Virus record (IMG/VR): IMGVR_UViG_3300034063_000216
Location: 1-34,200 of that record
Reading direction: 5' to 3' (one strand)
Source of the DNA: a virus
DNA length: 34,200 nucleotides
Position numbers and translations under genes: made by a program. The stretch's first letter is position 1. Each line of letters starts with the position of its first letter. The notes below the pieces were generated by a model. The model searched no databases, was not told where the DNA came from, and was given only the letters and a program-made list of their open reading frames with translations. Shown in pieces: positions 1 to 8,034 of the stretch.

Positions 1-966
1 CTTGCGCTCTACGGCTGCAATCTGCGGCGTCACGACATCAGGGAACGCCTCAGTCGGTTGGGGCGGCTGCATCTCGGTCAGCATGTCGGAGAGGATGTCG
101 TCGCGCAGTCCTGGACGGCGACGCGGCCCACCCTGTTCACCCACCCACTCAAGAAAGGCTTCGCTGGTCAGATGTTCGCAATGGCCGTGAAAACAGAAGA
201 ACGCGCGGGACTGCGGCATATACCGCGCCTCGCCTTGACCGTCCGTATGCGCGGCGTGATTCGGGCATACAACGCCCATCCAGCCTTCGTGATTTACGCG
301 GGACGTAATAAGGTTGTTCTCATTCAGCCACGCCACGACATCATCTTTGCCGCTGTCCGTAAGCCGTATGTGATGCGTATTCGTCTCGACAGGCTCCAGC
401 GTGACGCCGAACGCTTCGACGATCTGTGCGACGGTAAACTCGCGGGAAGGATCGAACGTCACTTCGCGGCACACGAAGTCCTCGCGGCCGGGCTTGCGAT
501 TTACCGACCCTGGAAGGCGACAGTTGCGCACGGGGTTGGTAGCGCCAGGATCGGTGTAGCCGGCCTTAGCGAGCGCGGTCAGAAGTGAACAGTGTTCGTC
601 TACGGTAGGCTGGTCGCTGTAAGCGTACCAGTATTGGAAATTGCCGGGGCTTGTCTCAACGATGGCGGTAGGTGCGAGCGGTGGCTCTTTGGACTTGGTG
701 CCGATGTCATCCAGCATCAGGAATAGGACATGCGTGCAATGGTTCCTGGATGCAGATGGCTGGCCATCCTCAAACCGCTCGCGGATAAAGCTGCCGGTGT
801 TTATATAAAAAGACTCGCCTTCGCGGCGCTTACGCTTCGGATAATACGCCGGCCATGTGTAGCGCGGCGAGCCGTCCAGATACGTGCGGCCGGTAGCGAT
901 TTGCTGCACGATGAGCGCCGTCTCGCCCTCGGGCGCAAGCTTTGTGAAGTATTCAAAGAGTGTCAT
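1..966 (-). CDS. DNA primase (AEP/RepB-like, with zinc finger), 3' end outside window
   Basis: The visible part is 322 residues with no stop before the window edge. Residues 81-88 (LFLMLDDI) look like the hhhDhD metal-binding motif of archaeo-eukaryotic primases. VETSPGNFQYWY (103-114) and RLPGSVNRKPG (150-160) match the later motifs of RepB/PrimPol-type primases. Cys234, His237, Cys258, His260/262 and Cys263 form a CHC2-like zinc finger after the catalytic part. The start is ATG 966, which overlaps the stop of the preceding gene as ATGA, so the two are probably translationally coupled. It is the last visible gene of the leftward replication operon and follows the DNA polymerase, so it probably supplies primers for phage DNA synthesis. 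A helicase domain may follow beyond the edge; that is inference. Assignment rests on motif reading, not a search. Confidence 0.8.
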   Translation of the reverse strand, partial: MTLFEYFTKLAPEGETALIVQQIATGRTYLDGSPRYTWPAYYPKRKRREGESFYINTGSFIRERFEDGQPSASRNHCTHVLFLMLDDIGTKSKEPPLAPTAIVETSPGNFQYWYAYSDQPTVDEHCSLLTALAKAGYTDPGATNPVRNCRLPGSVNRKPGREDFVCREVTFDPSREFTVAQIVEAFGVTLEPVETNTHHIRLTDSGKDDVVAWLNENNLITSRVNHEGWMGVVCPNHAAHTDGQGEARYMPQSRAFFCFHGHCEHLTSEAFLEWVGEQGGPRRRPGLRDDILSDMLTEMQPPQPTEAFPDVVTPQIAAVERK

Positions 967-1688
967 TTTTCCTCGCAGAATATGCCACAGTCTGTCTGCA
1001 TGTTCTTAAGCGCGCGCCCTTTAGCGTTTTCTGGTAGCTCATCCAAAAACAACCGCCGCCCTTTATATCGTACCAGCCTAGCACCCAACACACGCGATTG
1101 CGCTGCGCGGTCGGCGTAAATCTGCGGGTATTCTTTACGCACTAAATTCCAATAAGTAGGTGATGTAGCCTTGACGCATCCTATACAGTTGGCGTTAGGA
1201 AAACCTTTGCTGTATATGCGCGGCGGCGAAATCCCGGCTGTTAATATAACGTCAAGACAGTCCTGTTTTGTCAGCCCTGCATCAATCAGCACAGGCAGCA
1301 CGTTGCTGCGCTCTGACATAATAAATCGATTAAACCGATCGCGCTCATCAACCGTAAAACCTAAAACATGCCAGTCTGCTTTATTAGTCTGTTCCCACTC
1401 TTGGCGCGCGCGTTTTTTAAGTTCTATGGTGCAGGGAGCGCCTAGCGGCCCTGACATAAATGAGCGTCGCGTCCATACATCGCGCGCGGAACATGATGGA
1501 TATTTGCTATTTACCGCGCGCTCAATCTTGACATTGAGCCACGATTCGACATCGCGCAAAAAACGCATATTGTCAGCGTCTTCTTCCATAACAGGATTAT
1601 TAATGACGCGAACATCAGTATATTTTTCAAGTGTTAATTTAGCGGCGACGGCACTGGCAGCGCCACAAGAAAACCAGACAGCAATCAT
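963..1688 (-). CDS. Phosphoadenosine phosphosulfate reductase-like protein (PP-loop family)
   Basis: A 241-residue protein. The N-terminus WFSCGAASAVAAKL is the modified PP-loop (SCGAAS instead of SGGKDS) common in phage proteins called PAPS reductases. GAPCTIELKK (83-92) is the typical second motif. Cys168 and Cys171 (CIGC) plus Cys234 and Cys238 could bind a metal or Fe-S cluster. ATG 1688 is chosen because it overlaps the polymerase stop (ATGA); the longer open frame upstream would run 57 nt into the polymerase gene. The stop overlaps the primase start in the same way. Such proteins in phages have been linked to sulfur or nucleotide-modification chemistry, but the substrate cannot be read from the sequence. 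Its place between polymerase and primase suggests a role in DNA metabolism or modification. Confidence 0.8.
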   Translation of the reverse strand: MIAVWFSCGAASAVAAKLTLEKYTDVRVINNPVMEEDADNMRFLRDVESWLNVKIERAVNSKYPSCSARDVWTRRSFMSGPLGAPCTIELKKRARQEWEQTNKADWHVLGFTVDERDRFNRFIMSERSNVLPVLIDAGLTKQDCLDVILTAGISPPRIYSKGFPNANCIGCVKATSPTYWNLVRKEYPQIYADRAAQSRVLGARLVRYKGRRLFLDELPENAKGRALKNMQTDCGIFCEEK

Positions 1689-4441
1689 TTGCCATATCTC
1701 CCCATTATGCTCGCTTCTACGTCGAGCGGTAAACCTTCGGCCCAAGCGGGCGGCGTCGTCATGGCTTCTATGAGAGCGGCTTTCGCGGCTTCCGGCTGGT
1801 CAGTCTCCAGAACAATTTCATCGTGAACATGCAGGACCACACCAGGCAAACGGCGGAGAGCCTCACGTAGAAGGTCATGGGCGGTCGCCTGTGTGACGTT
1901 CTCGCAAGCCAGCCCACGCCAGAGACGCGCACGAGGCCAAGCCTTAGCGTCCGCCGCAGGCTTCCAAGCCGCCTTCGCATAGGTAATATCGCCGTTCTCT
2001 TCAAATCGCGCGAACGGATAGCAAAGCACACGGCCAGAAGGCAGGCAATACCAGAGATGATTCTTGTCCGCGACATAGGAAATCCTGCCCGCAGTAAACA
2101 CGCGGCCCTTATTGCGCAGCGCACGGTTGTAAGCCTCTTCAAGATCACCCCAGAACGGCAGCGCCCATGCGTTAGCGCGCCGCCAAGCGTCCACCATGCT
2201 CCGCGCCTGCGCCTCGGGCAGATGCACGCCATAGACGCGGCCCATGGCTGCGAACGCGCCGATACCGCCGCCGAAGCCGCAGTTGTGGACTATCATAGGG
2301 CCGGAATTTGTAAGAACCGTAAACCTATTATTCGGCCCCGCTTCCACTATGTCGTAGACGGGCCTCCAAGTCGTCGATTCGACGCTGTAAGGCGCGGATG
2401 GACCGTTTATTGTTGCAATTCTCTCTGCGCGATACGAACCGTAAATTGCCCGGTTCGTAGCCTTTATCCACGTCGATGCGGTCCAAATCCAAGTTTGGCT
2501 GATCCCACCCATCCAATGTGACGACATAGCGCAAAAAAGCGGCTTTGTCGGTACGCCAAGGTTCATACAACTTAATCCCGCGCCCGCCATAGTTAGCATA
2601 CCCACGATCTTTTGGGTTGTGGCAGCGGTTCTTACACGCAGATAGTCTATTAAGTAGCCGCCGGCGATGCGCGTCGTCAGGACACGCCTCGGCGTATTTG
2701 AAGTAATCTTTTCGCCAGAACCCAGCCGCTTTTCTAGCGCATGAATTGCAGCGCGTAGATGCGCCTTTAAGAAGATTGTATAGTTGGACCATGTGTGGAG
2801 GCGCACCGCAGGAGCATTGGACCACAACGCATCGCGTTTTTGCCACGCCGTATTGCGCCATAACGCTGTCGACCACGGTAAGTTCGCCGAACCTGTCGCC
2901 AGGGCTTGGGTCTGGAACGCGCTTGATAAATGTACCGTCTTCGCGGCGATCCACTCGCGTTGCGCCAGAAATAGATGGTCCTCCGTGGCGTACATTCCGC
3001 ACACGGAGATAGTCGGCTTTACCCCCCGTTGAATCGGTCCTTTGTGAGTTACCCATGATATTCCGTCCCATAATTTATGATCTGTAGATACATCCACTAT
3101 AGCCATCCATCCGGCATCTGTCAAAACTAACGTATCTTCGGATACACAGGCCAATTCCTGCACCTTGCCAATCTGGCGCTGGTCCTTCGTCACAGCGTCG
3201 TAAGTCGTGCGAAACGTCTCGGCGGCGTTGACTTTGTAAACGTCAAGCCCCTCGCGGAACTGTTTAAGCTTGGCGTCGCCGCGGCCTGAGAGCCACGGGT
3301 TGACGCGGCCTTCGATAGCGGACCAGTCAGCCACTACGAACGTCTTACCTTCCGCCGGTATCAAGGCGGGCCGAAGCATCCCACGCAATACGTCGGTGAC
3401 TCGCCGCCCGTGGTGAGGCACGATGGCATGGCCATGAACCATTGCACGTCGCACGGCTTCCGGGTGCTCGGCGCACTTACGTGTGAAGTTGTGGACCTGA
3501 GCGCCATAGCTCGACGCTCTGCCCGTAGCTGATCCTCCGGCGAAAACAAAAGCGCCGCGCACACGATCATCGACCGCAGCCAGACGAGCCAGACGATCAA
3601 ACTTAGCGACGCTGGAAGCCCATAGATCATCAGCGCATTGGATAACTTCTTTGACATCGGGGGGCACCTCTTCTGGATCGTCAAGCGCAAGCAGGTTGGC
3701 GCGCACGGTTTTGTCGGTTGAATACTTGCCGTCGCGCTCCATCAGTTTAAGCGCCTGCGGGCCTACGCGCTCCATCACCCACTTGCGCATACGCGGGCTG
3801 CGCACGCTAAGGACTTCGCCGTTCGTCACCTCGCGGACGGTCGACTCGATCTCAACGCGCTCATTCTCGGCGTATTGCACGGCGGCTAGGCATAGGTCGC
3901 GGTCGATACGCACGCCGCGGTCGTTAATGCGCTCATTGACGTGGTAGTCGGCCAGCTCTTCGTCGGTTAGCTCGCGCAGCATCTTGCTGACGGCGCGCAT
4001 AGTGCGCACGTCCTGCTCGCAATATTCGTAGAGTTCCGGCAACAGGTCTTGCCGGAACGGCGGCGTGCAGCACTTGCGCACGAGATACGGCCCGCGCGTG
4101 TCCTTACGCATGGCCGCGCCGGCGAACCGGCCAACGTCTTCTAGTGATCCTGGCGCACAGTTCGCACGCGCCTGCGCGGCCGTGCAGTAGAACTGTTCCA
4201 GCGGTATCGGCATCTTCAACACGTGCCAGAAGATCAGCCGCTCGAACGCCGCGTTGTGCGCCCGCACTTGGCCTTTGATCTCCGGCATTGGCTGGCCGGG
4301 CGTCCAGGTCTGCACGTCGCCATCGTCATAGGCGTAGGACATGCACAGCACTTTAGTCGTGTGATCCTGCGCGTAGTTGTAAACACCGCGCTCCCGCAAG
4401 TCGCACTCGCTTGCGGTTTCCATATCTACCCACGTTATCAT
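1685..4441 (-). CDS. Family A DNA polymerase precursor interrupted by an intein
   Basis: The precursor is 918 residues from ATG 4441; without the 289-residue intein the enzyme would be about 629. The N-terminus has a DEDDy 3'-5' exonuclease: VDMET (Asp6, Glu8), AHNAAFERLIF, and YxxxD (Tyr140, Asp144). The polymerase domain shows motif A (VVADWSAIEGR, Asp372), motif B (Arg422, Lys426, split by the intein after Ala431, continuing as CGFGGG) and motif C (HVHDEIV, His873-Asp874-Glu875). ATG 4441 has AGAGG eight bases upstream, and translation from it begins just before the exonuclease motif. The same frame stays open 37 codons further upstream but lacks such support. The gene overlaps the next one by 4 nt. 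The enzyme should replicate the phage genome once the intein has been spliced out. Confidence 0.95.
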   Translation of the reverse strand: MITWVDMETASECDLRERGVYNYAQDHTTKVLCMSYAYDDGDVQTWTPGQPMPEIKGQVRAHNAAFERLIFWHVLKMPIPLEQFYCTAAQARANCAPGSLEDVGRFAGAAMRKDTRGPYLVRKCCTPPFRQDLLPELYEYCEQDVRTMRAVSKMLRELTDEELADYHVNERINDRGVRIDRDLCLAAVQYAENERVEIESTVREVTNGEVLSVRSPRMRKWVMERVGPQALKLMERDGKYSTDKTVRANLLALDDPEEVPPDVKEVIQCADDLWASSVAKFDRLARLAAVDDRVRGAFVFAGGSATGRASSYGAQVHNFTRKCAEHPEAVRRAMVHGHAIVPHHGRRVTDVLRGMLRPALIPAEGKTFVVADWSAIEGRVNPWLSGRGDAKLKQFREGLDVYKVNAAETFRTTYDAVTKDQRQIGKVQELACVSEDTLVLTDAGWMAIVDVSTDHKLWDGISWVTHKGPIQRGVKPTISVCGMYATEDHLFLAQREWIAAKTVHLSSAFQTQALATGSANLPWSTALWRNTAWQKRDALWSNAPAVRLHTWSNYTIFLKAHLRAAIHALEKRLGSGEKITSNTPRRVLTTRIAGGYLIDYLRVRTAATTQKIVGMLTMAGAGLSCMNLGVPTKPLFCAMSSHWMGGISQTWIWTASTWIKATNRAIYGSYRAERIATINGPSAPYSVESTTWRPVYDIVEAGPNNRFTVLTNSGPMIVHNCGFGGGIGAFAAMGRVYGVHLPEAQARSMVDAWRRANAWALPFWGDLEEAYNRALRNKGRVFTAGRISYVADKNHLWYCLPSGRVLCYPFARFEENGDITYAKAAWKPAADAKAWPRARLWRGLACENVTQATAHDLLREALRRLPGVVLHVHDEIVLETDQPEAAKAALIEAMTTPPAWAEGLPLDVEASIMGRYGK
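2282..3148 (-). mobile_element. Intein in polymerase motif B, lacking an in-frame endonuclease
   Basis: The intein covers precursor residues 432-720. Block A starts with Cys432 (CVSEDTLVLTDAGW). Block B is YATEDHLFLA with Thr486 and His489. Block F is PVYDIVEAGPNNRFTVL. Block G is SGPMIVHN ending His719-Asn720, followed by Cys721 of the C-extein. These are all the residues needed for standard class 1 splicing. Removal joins QELA to CGFGGG and restores the O-helix of family A polymerases, an active-site insertion point typical of inteins. Between blocks B and F the polymerase frame gives about 180 residues that resemble no endonuclease; the same DNA read in another frame encodes an HNH protein. 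Confidence 0.93.
2328..3071 (-). CDS. HNH homing endonuclease nested out of frame inside the intein
   Basis: A 247-residue ORF on the same strand as the polymerase but in a different frame, lying entirely within the intein. PSPGDRFGELTVV (55-67) opens the conserved part, followed by a zinc-ribbon-like CxC...CxxC (Cys86, Cys88, Cys108, Cys111). The HNH core follows: NRCHNPKDRGYANYGGRGI (148-166) and LDRID...GYEPGN (196-209) then NCNNKR (218-223). The C-terminal RRIDDLEARLR may be a short helix. The first ~50 residues overlap intein block B and look unconserved, so the true start may be internal: ATG 3071, ATG 3056, or a later non-ATG codon. No strong ribosome site is visible. It should cut intein-less polymerase genes and so drive intein homing; that is inferred from the family. 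Confidence 0.85.
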   Translation of the reverse strand: MGRNIMGNSQRTDSTGGKADYLRVRNVRHGGPSISGATRVDRREDGTFIKRVPDPSPGDRFGELTVVDSVMAQYGVAKTRCVVVQCSCGAPPHMVQLYNLLKGASTRCNSCARKAAGFWRKDYFKYAEACPDDAHRRRLLNRLSACKNRCHNPKDRGYANYGGRGIKLYEPWRTDKAAFLRYVVTLDGWDQPNLDLDRIDVDKGYEPGNLRFVSRRENCNNKRSIRALQRRIDDLEARLRHSGSGAE

Positions 4442-4465
4442 TGAAGCAACCTCTACAGATGAGAA

Positions 4466-4483
4466 CGGGGGCTTTCGCCCCCG
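4466..4483 (-). terminator. GC-rich hairpin with GAAA tetraloop
   Basis: On the transcribed strand a perfect 7-bp stem (CGGGGGC/GCCCCCG) closes a GAAA (GNRA) loop. It lies between the stop of the upstream gene and the polymerase start. No run of T follows, so it may be a weak terminator or an mRNA-stabilising element that sets polymerase levels rather than a full stop. Confidence 0.55.
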
Positions 4484-4490
4484 CTTCATG

Positions 4491-5138
4491 TTACGCCCGC
4501 CGACGACGGCCAGTGTCACCCGCAGATGCGGATTCCTCCACCGGTTCGCCATCCATCGTCATCCAGTCGATGATCTCAAAGACAGGATAGAAGATGCGGC
4601 CGTAGGTCTTGTGCTGGTAGGTCGATGATCCCAGCTTGCAGACCGCCACAGTAGCCGGCGACTGCGTATTGATGCGCTTGCCGACGTTTACGCCCAGCTC
4701 GGCGACGGCTCTCTTGCCGCCGGCTGAAGTCGTCGCAAAGCGCGCCTCAATACCTTCGTCGTCGCCACTAAGGCACTTCATGCTGAGCCCGAGCTGCTGC
4801 TCCCATCCGCGCTTTGCAGCAACGGGCGGAGCGTCGAGCTGGTCAACCGTGCGAGGCGCGGCCTTGTCATAAGCAGAAAAGATACGCTCTGCGAGGACTT
4901 CGCCTTCACCCCATGCAACCCAACCCTTCACGAACGAAGCGGGGTTAACCGCCCAACGTCCATCGGGGTCAATCAAGGTCTGGTCAGCGCCGTAAACCCA
5001 GTGGCCGGTTTTATCCATCTTGATGATGACATTACCGCCCACACCGATTTCGTCGCCAAGGCTCATTAGTGCATTGCCAAGGTCAACATCCGCCGGAAGA
5101 TTAGCGTTACCGAACTTTGTCATGCCAGTCATTGTCAT
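4491..5138 (-). CDS. Replication-operon protein of unknown function; possible ssDNA-binding protein by position
   Basis: A 215-residue protein with no motif that I can name for certain. It contains FVKGWVAWGEGEV and a C-terminus that turns polar and ends in a basic patch (GRRRRA). In many phages the cassette of PD-(D/E)XK nuclease, ssDNA-binding/annealing protein, polymerase A, VRR-NUC and SNF2 helicase is conserved, and this gene sits in the binding-protein slot. That is context only. Three start codons are close together: ATG 5138 overlaps the preceding stop (TAATG), while ATG 5132 has AAGG at a better distance (8 nt), so the protein may start two residues later. A hairpin follows its stop. 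Confidence 0.75.
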   Translation of the reverse strand: MTMTGMTKFGNANLPADVDLGNALMSLGDEIGVGGNVIIKMDKTGHWVYGADQTLIDPDGRWAVNPASFVKGWVAWGEGEVLAERIFSAYDKAAPRTVDQLDAPPVAAKRGWEQQLGLSMKCLSGDDEGIEARFATTSAGGKRAVAELGVNVGKRINTQSPATVAVCKLGSSTYQHKTYGRIFYPVFEIIDWMTMDGEPVEESASAGDTGRRRRA

Positions 5139-6208
5139 TACCTTACGTTAGAGAAAGCACGGATAAGATCGTTTCCGTGTGTAAGCACCTCCGGCCTCGG
5201 ATCGCTCTCCGGCGCGATGGTGTTACCTGTTGAGATGGCGACCGTCAGGTCTTTAGGAAGCTTGCCCGCAATCTTTTCGACTTGCGCGGGCGACTTCATC
5301 ACCATCAAATCCGAATCATCCAATCCCATTTTTGTGAGAGCCGCTCTTGCGGCGTCGGGATCGGCCCATTGTCTAGTTGCTCTCTTAGGGACAAGCTTCC
5401 AGCCCGTGACCGGGGCGTTGCTCTCCAGCATCGTTTGCGCCATTTCACGAACGCTCTTAGCCCATTCTTCCGCAACCTGCGCAAACGCCAAAGCATGTCC
5501 AATCTTCTCCGGGTCAATAGCGGCGATCTTTGTAGACACCGCGCGCTCGAGCTGTCCAGTCACCTCGGGGCACACGGCCTTGGCCGGGCACCAGCGGCAA
5601 TGATCGCCCTGCTTCAGCGGCGCGTCGGGCTTAAACGAAGCTTGCACGGCGTCGAACAGCACGCGCTCGAACGCCTTTACGCGACCGGGCGTCGTAAGCC
5701 ACCGGCTAACACGCGGCGGCTGCACGATTATCATTTCGATCTCAGTGACGCCTTCAAACGCCCAACGTGTTTCGGCGGTGCGCATAGCAGCAGCAGCGTA
5801 GAAGAGAAGCTGATCGTTCTCTTCAGCATCCACCGCCACCCCATCACCAAACTTCCAATCGAGTAGAATTGCACGATTGCCAATACGGCCAAGCAAGTCG
5901 CATGATCCGAATACGCCGGCAAGAAACCCTCCAAAATGCACCGTGATCTCGGTTTGAAACTCCATGCCGCGGTTAGGATCGATCTCATTCAAAGAGTCGA
6001 GAGCAAATCTTAACTTTTCGTTGTTGTCAAACGAGTCGATGGTTTCGTCTAGAGACAGGATCGCGTGCATCGCATTGTGCAACCGCGTGCCTTCCTCGGC
6101 GTAACTGCTTGTGGGCTTTGGGGGAACCGTCTCGACAAGCGCCCGTGAGCCGGGGCAGTTGATAAGACGCTTGGCGGTCGAACCGCCGACTATTTTGCTG
6201 TGTGACAT
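5138..6208 (-). CDS. PD-(D/E)XK nuclease, DUF2800/Cas4-like
   Basis: A 356-residue protein. SxAxRxxNCPGS near the N-terminus (STAKRLINCPGS) and the EEGTRLHNAMHAIL helix are typical of RecB/Cas4-like phage nucleases in the DUF2800 group. The catalytic core is visible as GSCDLLGRIGNRAILLDWKFG (Asp, Asp and Lys of D-xn-DxK). The C-terminal CRWCPAKAVCPE gives the cysteines that often bind an Fe-S cluster or zinc in this group. It starts at ATG 6208 with AGAGG seven bases upstream and is the first gene of the leftward replication operon. It probably processes DNA ends during replication or recombination. Confidence 0.83.
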   Translation of the reverse strand: MSHSKIVGGSTAKRLINCPGSRALVETVPPKPTSSYAEEGTRLHNAMHAILSLDETIDSFDNNEKLRFALDSLNEIDPNRGMEFQTEITVHFGGFLAGVFGSCDLLGRIGNRAILLDWKFGDGVAVDAEENDQLLFYAAAAMRTAETRWAFEGVTEIEMIIVQPPRVSRWLTTPGRVKAFERVLFDAVQASFKPDAPLKQGDHCRWCPAKAVCPEVTGQLERAVSTKIAAIDPEKIGHALAFAQVAEEWAKSVREMAQTMLESNAPVTGWKLVPKRATRQWADPDAARAALTKMGLDDSDLMVMKSPAQVEKIAGKLPKDLTVAISTGNTIAPESDPRPEVLTHGNDLIRAFSNVR

Positions 6209-6272
6209 TACCGAACCTCTCTGATGATTTGCAGACTAGACAACCGCGCGGCGCTGTGCAACAAATATTTTT
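6209..6272. promoter_or_regulatory. Divergent intergenic spacer between the two early operons
   Basis: Only 64 bases separate the first codons of the leftward nuclease gene and the rightward VRR-NUC gene, so both promoters must lie here or inside the genes. Leftward, TTGCAC is followed after 17 bases by TAGTCT, a weak match to a -35/-10 pair. The rightward gene has an A/T run (ACAAATATTTTT) directly before its ATG and no clear ribosome site, so its transcript may be leaderless or nearly so. Promoter positions are guesses. Confidence 0.35.
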
Positions 6273-6590
6273 ATGCTGGAATCAGAAATTGAAGCCTACT
6301 TCGTCAAGTCCGTCAAATCACTTGGTGGAATTGCCTACAAGTTCAACAGCTTGTCGAACCGTGGTGTAAGCGACAGGATTGTGTGCCTGCCGAACGGCGA
6401 GACGTGGTTTGTAGAACTGAAACGCGACGGCGGCAAGCTGTCCGCGCTGCAAAAGCTGTTCGCAGAAGACATGCGGAAGCTGAACCAAAACTATGCTTGT
6501 CTGTGGAATAAAGAGAACGTAGACCGATGGACTTACGACCGTATCAACACGAAGCCGCCGACTTCCTCTTCAGCCGCGACCGCGCCATGA
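6273..6590 (+). CDS. VRR-NUC domain nuclease
   Basis: A complete 105-residue single-domain protein of the size usual for phage VRR-NUC proteins. An N-terminal helix (ESEIEAYFVKSVKSLGG) is followed by KFNSLSNRGVSDRIV, with the conserved Gly-Val-x-Asp-Arg, and then ETWFVELKRDGGKLSALQ, carrying the E-x-K pair of the PD-(D/E)XK fold. It is the first gene of the rightward early operon, and its last 64 bases overlap the helicase gene in another frame. The family has structure-specific nuclease activity and is often paired with SNF2-type helicases in phages, suggesting joint action on branched DNA. Confidence 0.9.
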   Translation: MLESEIEAYFVKSVKSLGGIAYKFNSLSNRGVSDRIVCLPNGETWFVELKRDGGKLSALQKLFAEDMRKLNQNYACLWNKENVDRWTYDRINTKPPTSSSAATAP

Positions 6591-7804
6591 TCCTCGCGCC
6601 AGTCGGTGCGGGCAAAACGGCGATCACGCTCACAGCCATGGCCGACATGACGCTGCGCGGGCATTGCGACCGTTGGCTTGTGCTTGCGCCCAAGCGTGTG
6701 TGCTTGTCTGTGTGGCCGGTAGAAGTGACGAAATGGGCGTCGCATCTGTCCATCGCCGTCGCCGTTGGCACGCCCGCGCAACGCAAGAAAGCGTTTGAAT
6801 CGGACGCCGATGTTGTTGTGACGAACTACGACAATATACCGTCGATCGATCCGAAAGACTTTGACGGCATTATCTTCGACGAATTGACGCGGCTAAAAAA
6901 CCCGAGCGGCAAACGGTTTAAGCACCTGATGAAGATACTGGACCAGTTCAAGATCAGATGGGGCTGCACAGGATCGTTTACGTCGAACGGATTAGAAGAC
7001 GTATTCGGCCAGTGCAAGGTCATAGATCAGACGTTGCTTGGTCGCTCTAAAGGCGCGTTCCTTCAACAGTATTTCTACTGCACGAACCGCGAATATAACG
7101 ACTGGACGCCGCTCCCGAACGCGCTGCCTAAGGTCATGGACGCCATCAGACCGGCGACTTATGTGCTGGAGCCTGGCGAGTATAAGGACAAACTGCCTCC
7201 GCTCCACGTCGTCGAGATGCGATGCGATCTAGAGGACCGCGCGCCTTACGAGGCGATGAAGAAAGACTTCGTGATCGAGGATATTGTGTCTGCGCCGACT
7301 GCGGCCGTTGTCACTCAAAAGCTGCAACAGCTCGCGTCCGGGTTTGCCTACGATAGCGTCGGCGCGCCACACTGGTTTGGTAGCCAAAAGTTCGACGTGC
7401 TTGACGACATCCTGACCGAAAACCAGCACGACAACACCATCGTCGTTTACAATTACAAGGAAGAACTGGCAGAACTCAAACGGCGCTATAAACTTACCAC
7501 CATAGACGAAGATGGTGCCGTCGAGAACTGGAACGAAGGGCGAATACAGTTGCTCGCCATTCACCCCAAGAGCGCCGGTCACGGGCTCAATCTACAGTTT
7601 GGCGGCAACAAGATCGTTTTCCTGTCTGTGCCGTGGTCGCTGGAGCTTTACGAGCAGACCGTAGGACGGCTGCACCGCAGCGGGCAAAACCGCGATGTGT
7701 GGTGCTACGTTATCCTTTGTAACAAAACGATTGACGACCGCATCTTTGCGGCGTTACACGATAAACGGACTTTGGCTGAGCTGGCGCTGGAGGAACTGAA
7801 GTGA
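6527..7804 (+). CDS. SNF2-family DEAD-like helicase
   Basis: A 425-residue superfamily 2 ATPase. The Q-like start LRPYQHEAADFLF precedes Walker A PVGAGKT (25-31). Motif II is IIFDELTRLKN (Asp118-Glu119), so the box is DELT rather than DEAH, as often seen in phage SNF2 proteins. Motif III-like GCTGSF follows. Near the C-terminus are the motif V-like HPKSAGHGLNLQ and motif VI QTVGRLHRSGQ with its arginine finger. The start overlaps the VRR-NUC gene by 64 nt and the stop overlaps the next start as GTGA. It probably moves along or remodels DNA together with the VRR nuclease. Confidence 0.93.
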   Translation: MDLRPYQHEAADFLFSRDRAMILAPVGAGKTAITLTAMADMTLRGHCDRWLVLAPKRVCLSVWPVEVTKWASHLSIAVAVGTPAQRKKAFESDADVVVTNYDNIPSIDPKDFDGIIFDELTRLKNPSGKRFKHLMKILDQFKIRWGCTGSFTSNGLEDVFGQCKVIDQTLLGRSKGAFLQQYFYCTNREYNDWTPLPNALPKVMDAIRPATYVLEPGEYKDKLPPLHVVEMRCDLEDRAPYEAMKKDFVIEDIVSAPTAAVVTQKLQQLASGFAYDSVGAPHWFGSQKFDVLDDILTENQHDNTIVVYNYKEELAELKRRYKLTTIDEDGAVENWNEGRIQLLAIHPKSAGHGLNLQFGGNKIVFLSVPWSLELYEQTVGRLHRSGQNRDVWCYVILCNKTIDDRIFAALHDKRTLAELALEELK

Positions 7805-8034
7805 ACTGGCCGGAACTTTGCGCGAAGCTTACACGCCTAACGGAACAAGAGGTATCCGACCTCTTGGAGGACGAGCGCCATAACGCTCGGCGGTCTACGT
7901 TCATCATACGCCTGCACCAGCGTTTCACGACGCTGCGCATGTTGCGTGAGCGGGCCGATTTGTTGAGGGAAATAAATGACACCGCAAGAACTGCTAAAAA
8001 TGGCCGGCGACATCGTGACGGAACGCGGGGCTAA
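7801..8034 (+). CDS. Small conserved-looking protein of unknown function
   Basis: A 77-residue ORF with a GTG start that overlaps the helicase stop (GTGA), which suggests translational coupling. The first ~58 residues are helical and charged (MNWPELCAKLTRLTEQEVSDLLEDE, given in two parts: LCAKLTRLTEQEV and SDLLEDERHNARRS). The last ~19 residues overlap the next gene in another frame and look like read-through sequence, rich in Arg and Gly. The coupling and clean start make it likely to be real. No function is recognised. Confidence 0.65.
   Translation: MNWPELCAKLTRLTEQEVSDLLEDERHNARRSTFIIRLHQRFTTLRMLRERADLLREINDTARTAKNGRRHRDGTRG

Noticed and set aside
58-588. Open frame of 176 codons on the plus strand
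   Set aside because: It lies opposite the primase gene, which shows real motifs; the product has no recognisable pattern.
4442-4552. Upstream extension of the polymerase frame
   Set aside because: It would run through the GAAA hairpin and the end of the previous gene; ATG 4441 has a good ribosome site and starts at the exonuclease motif.
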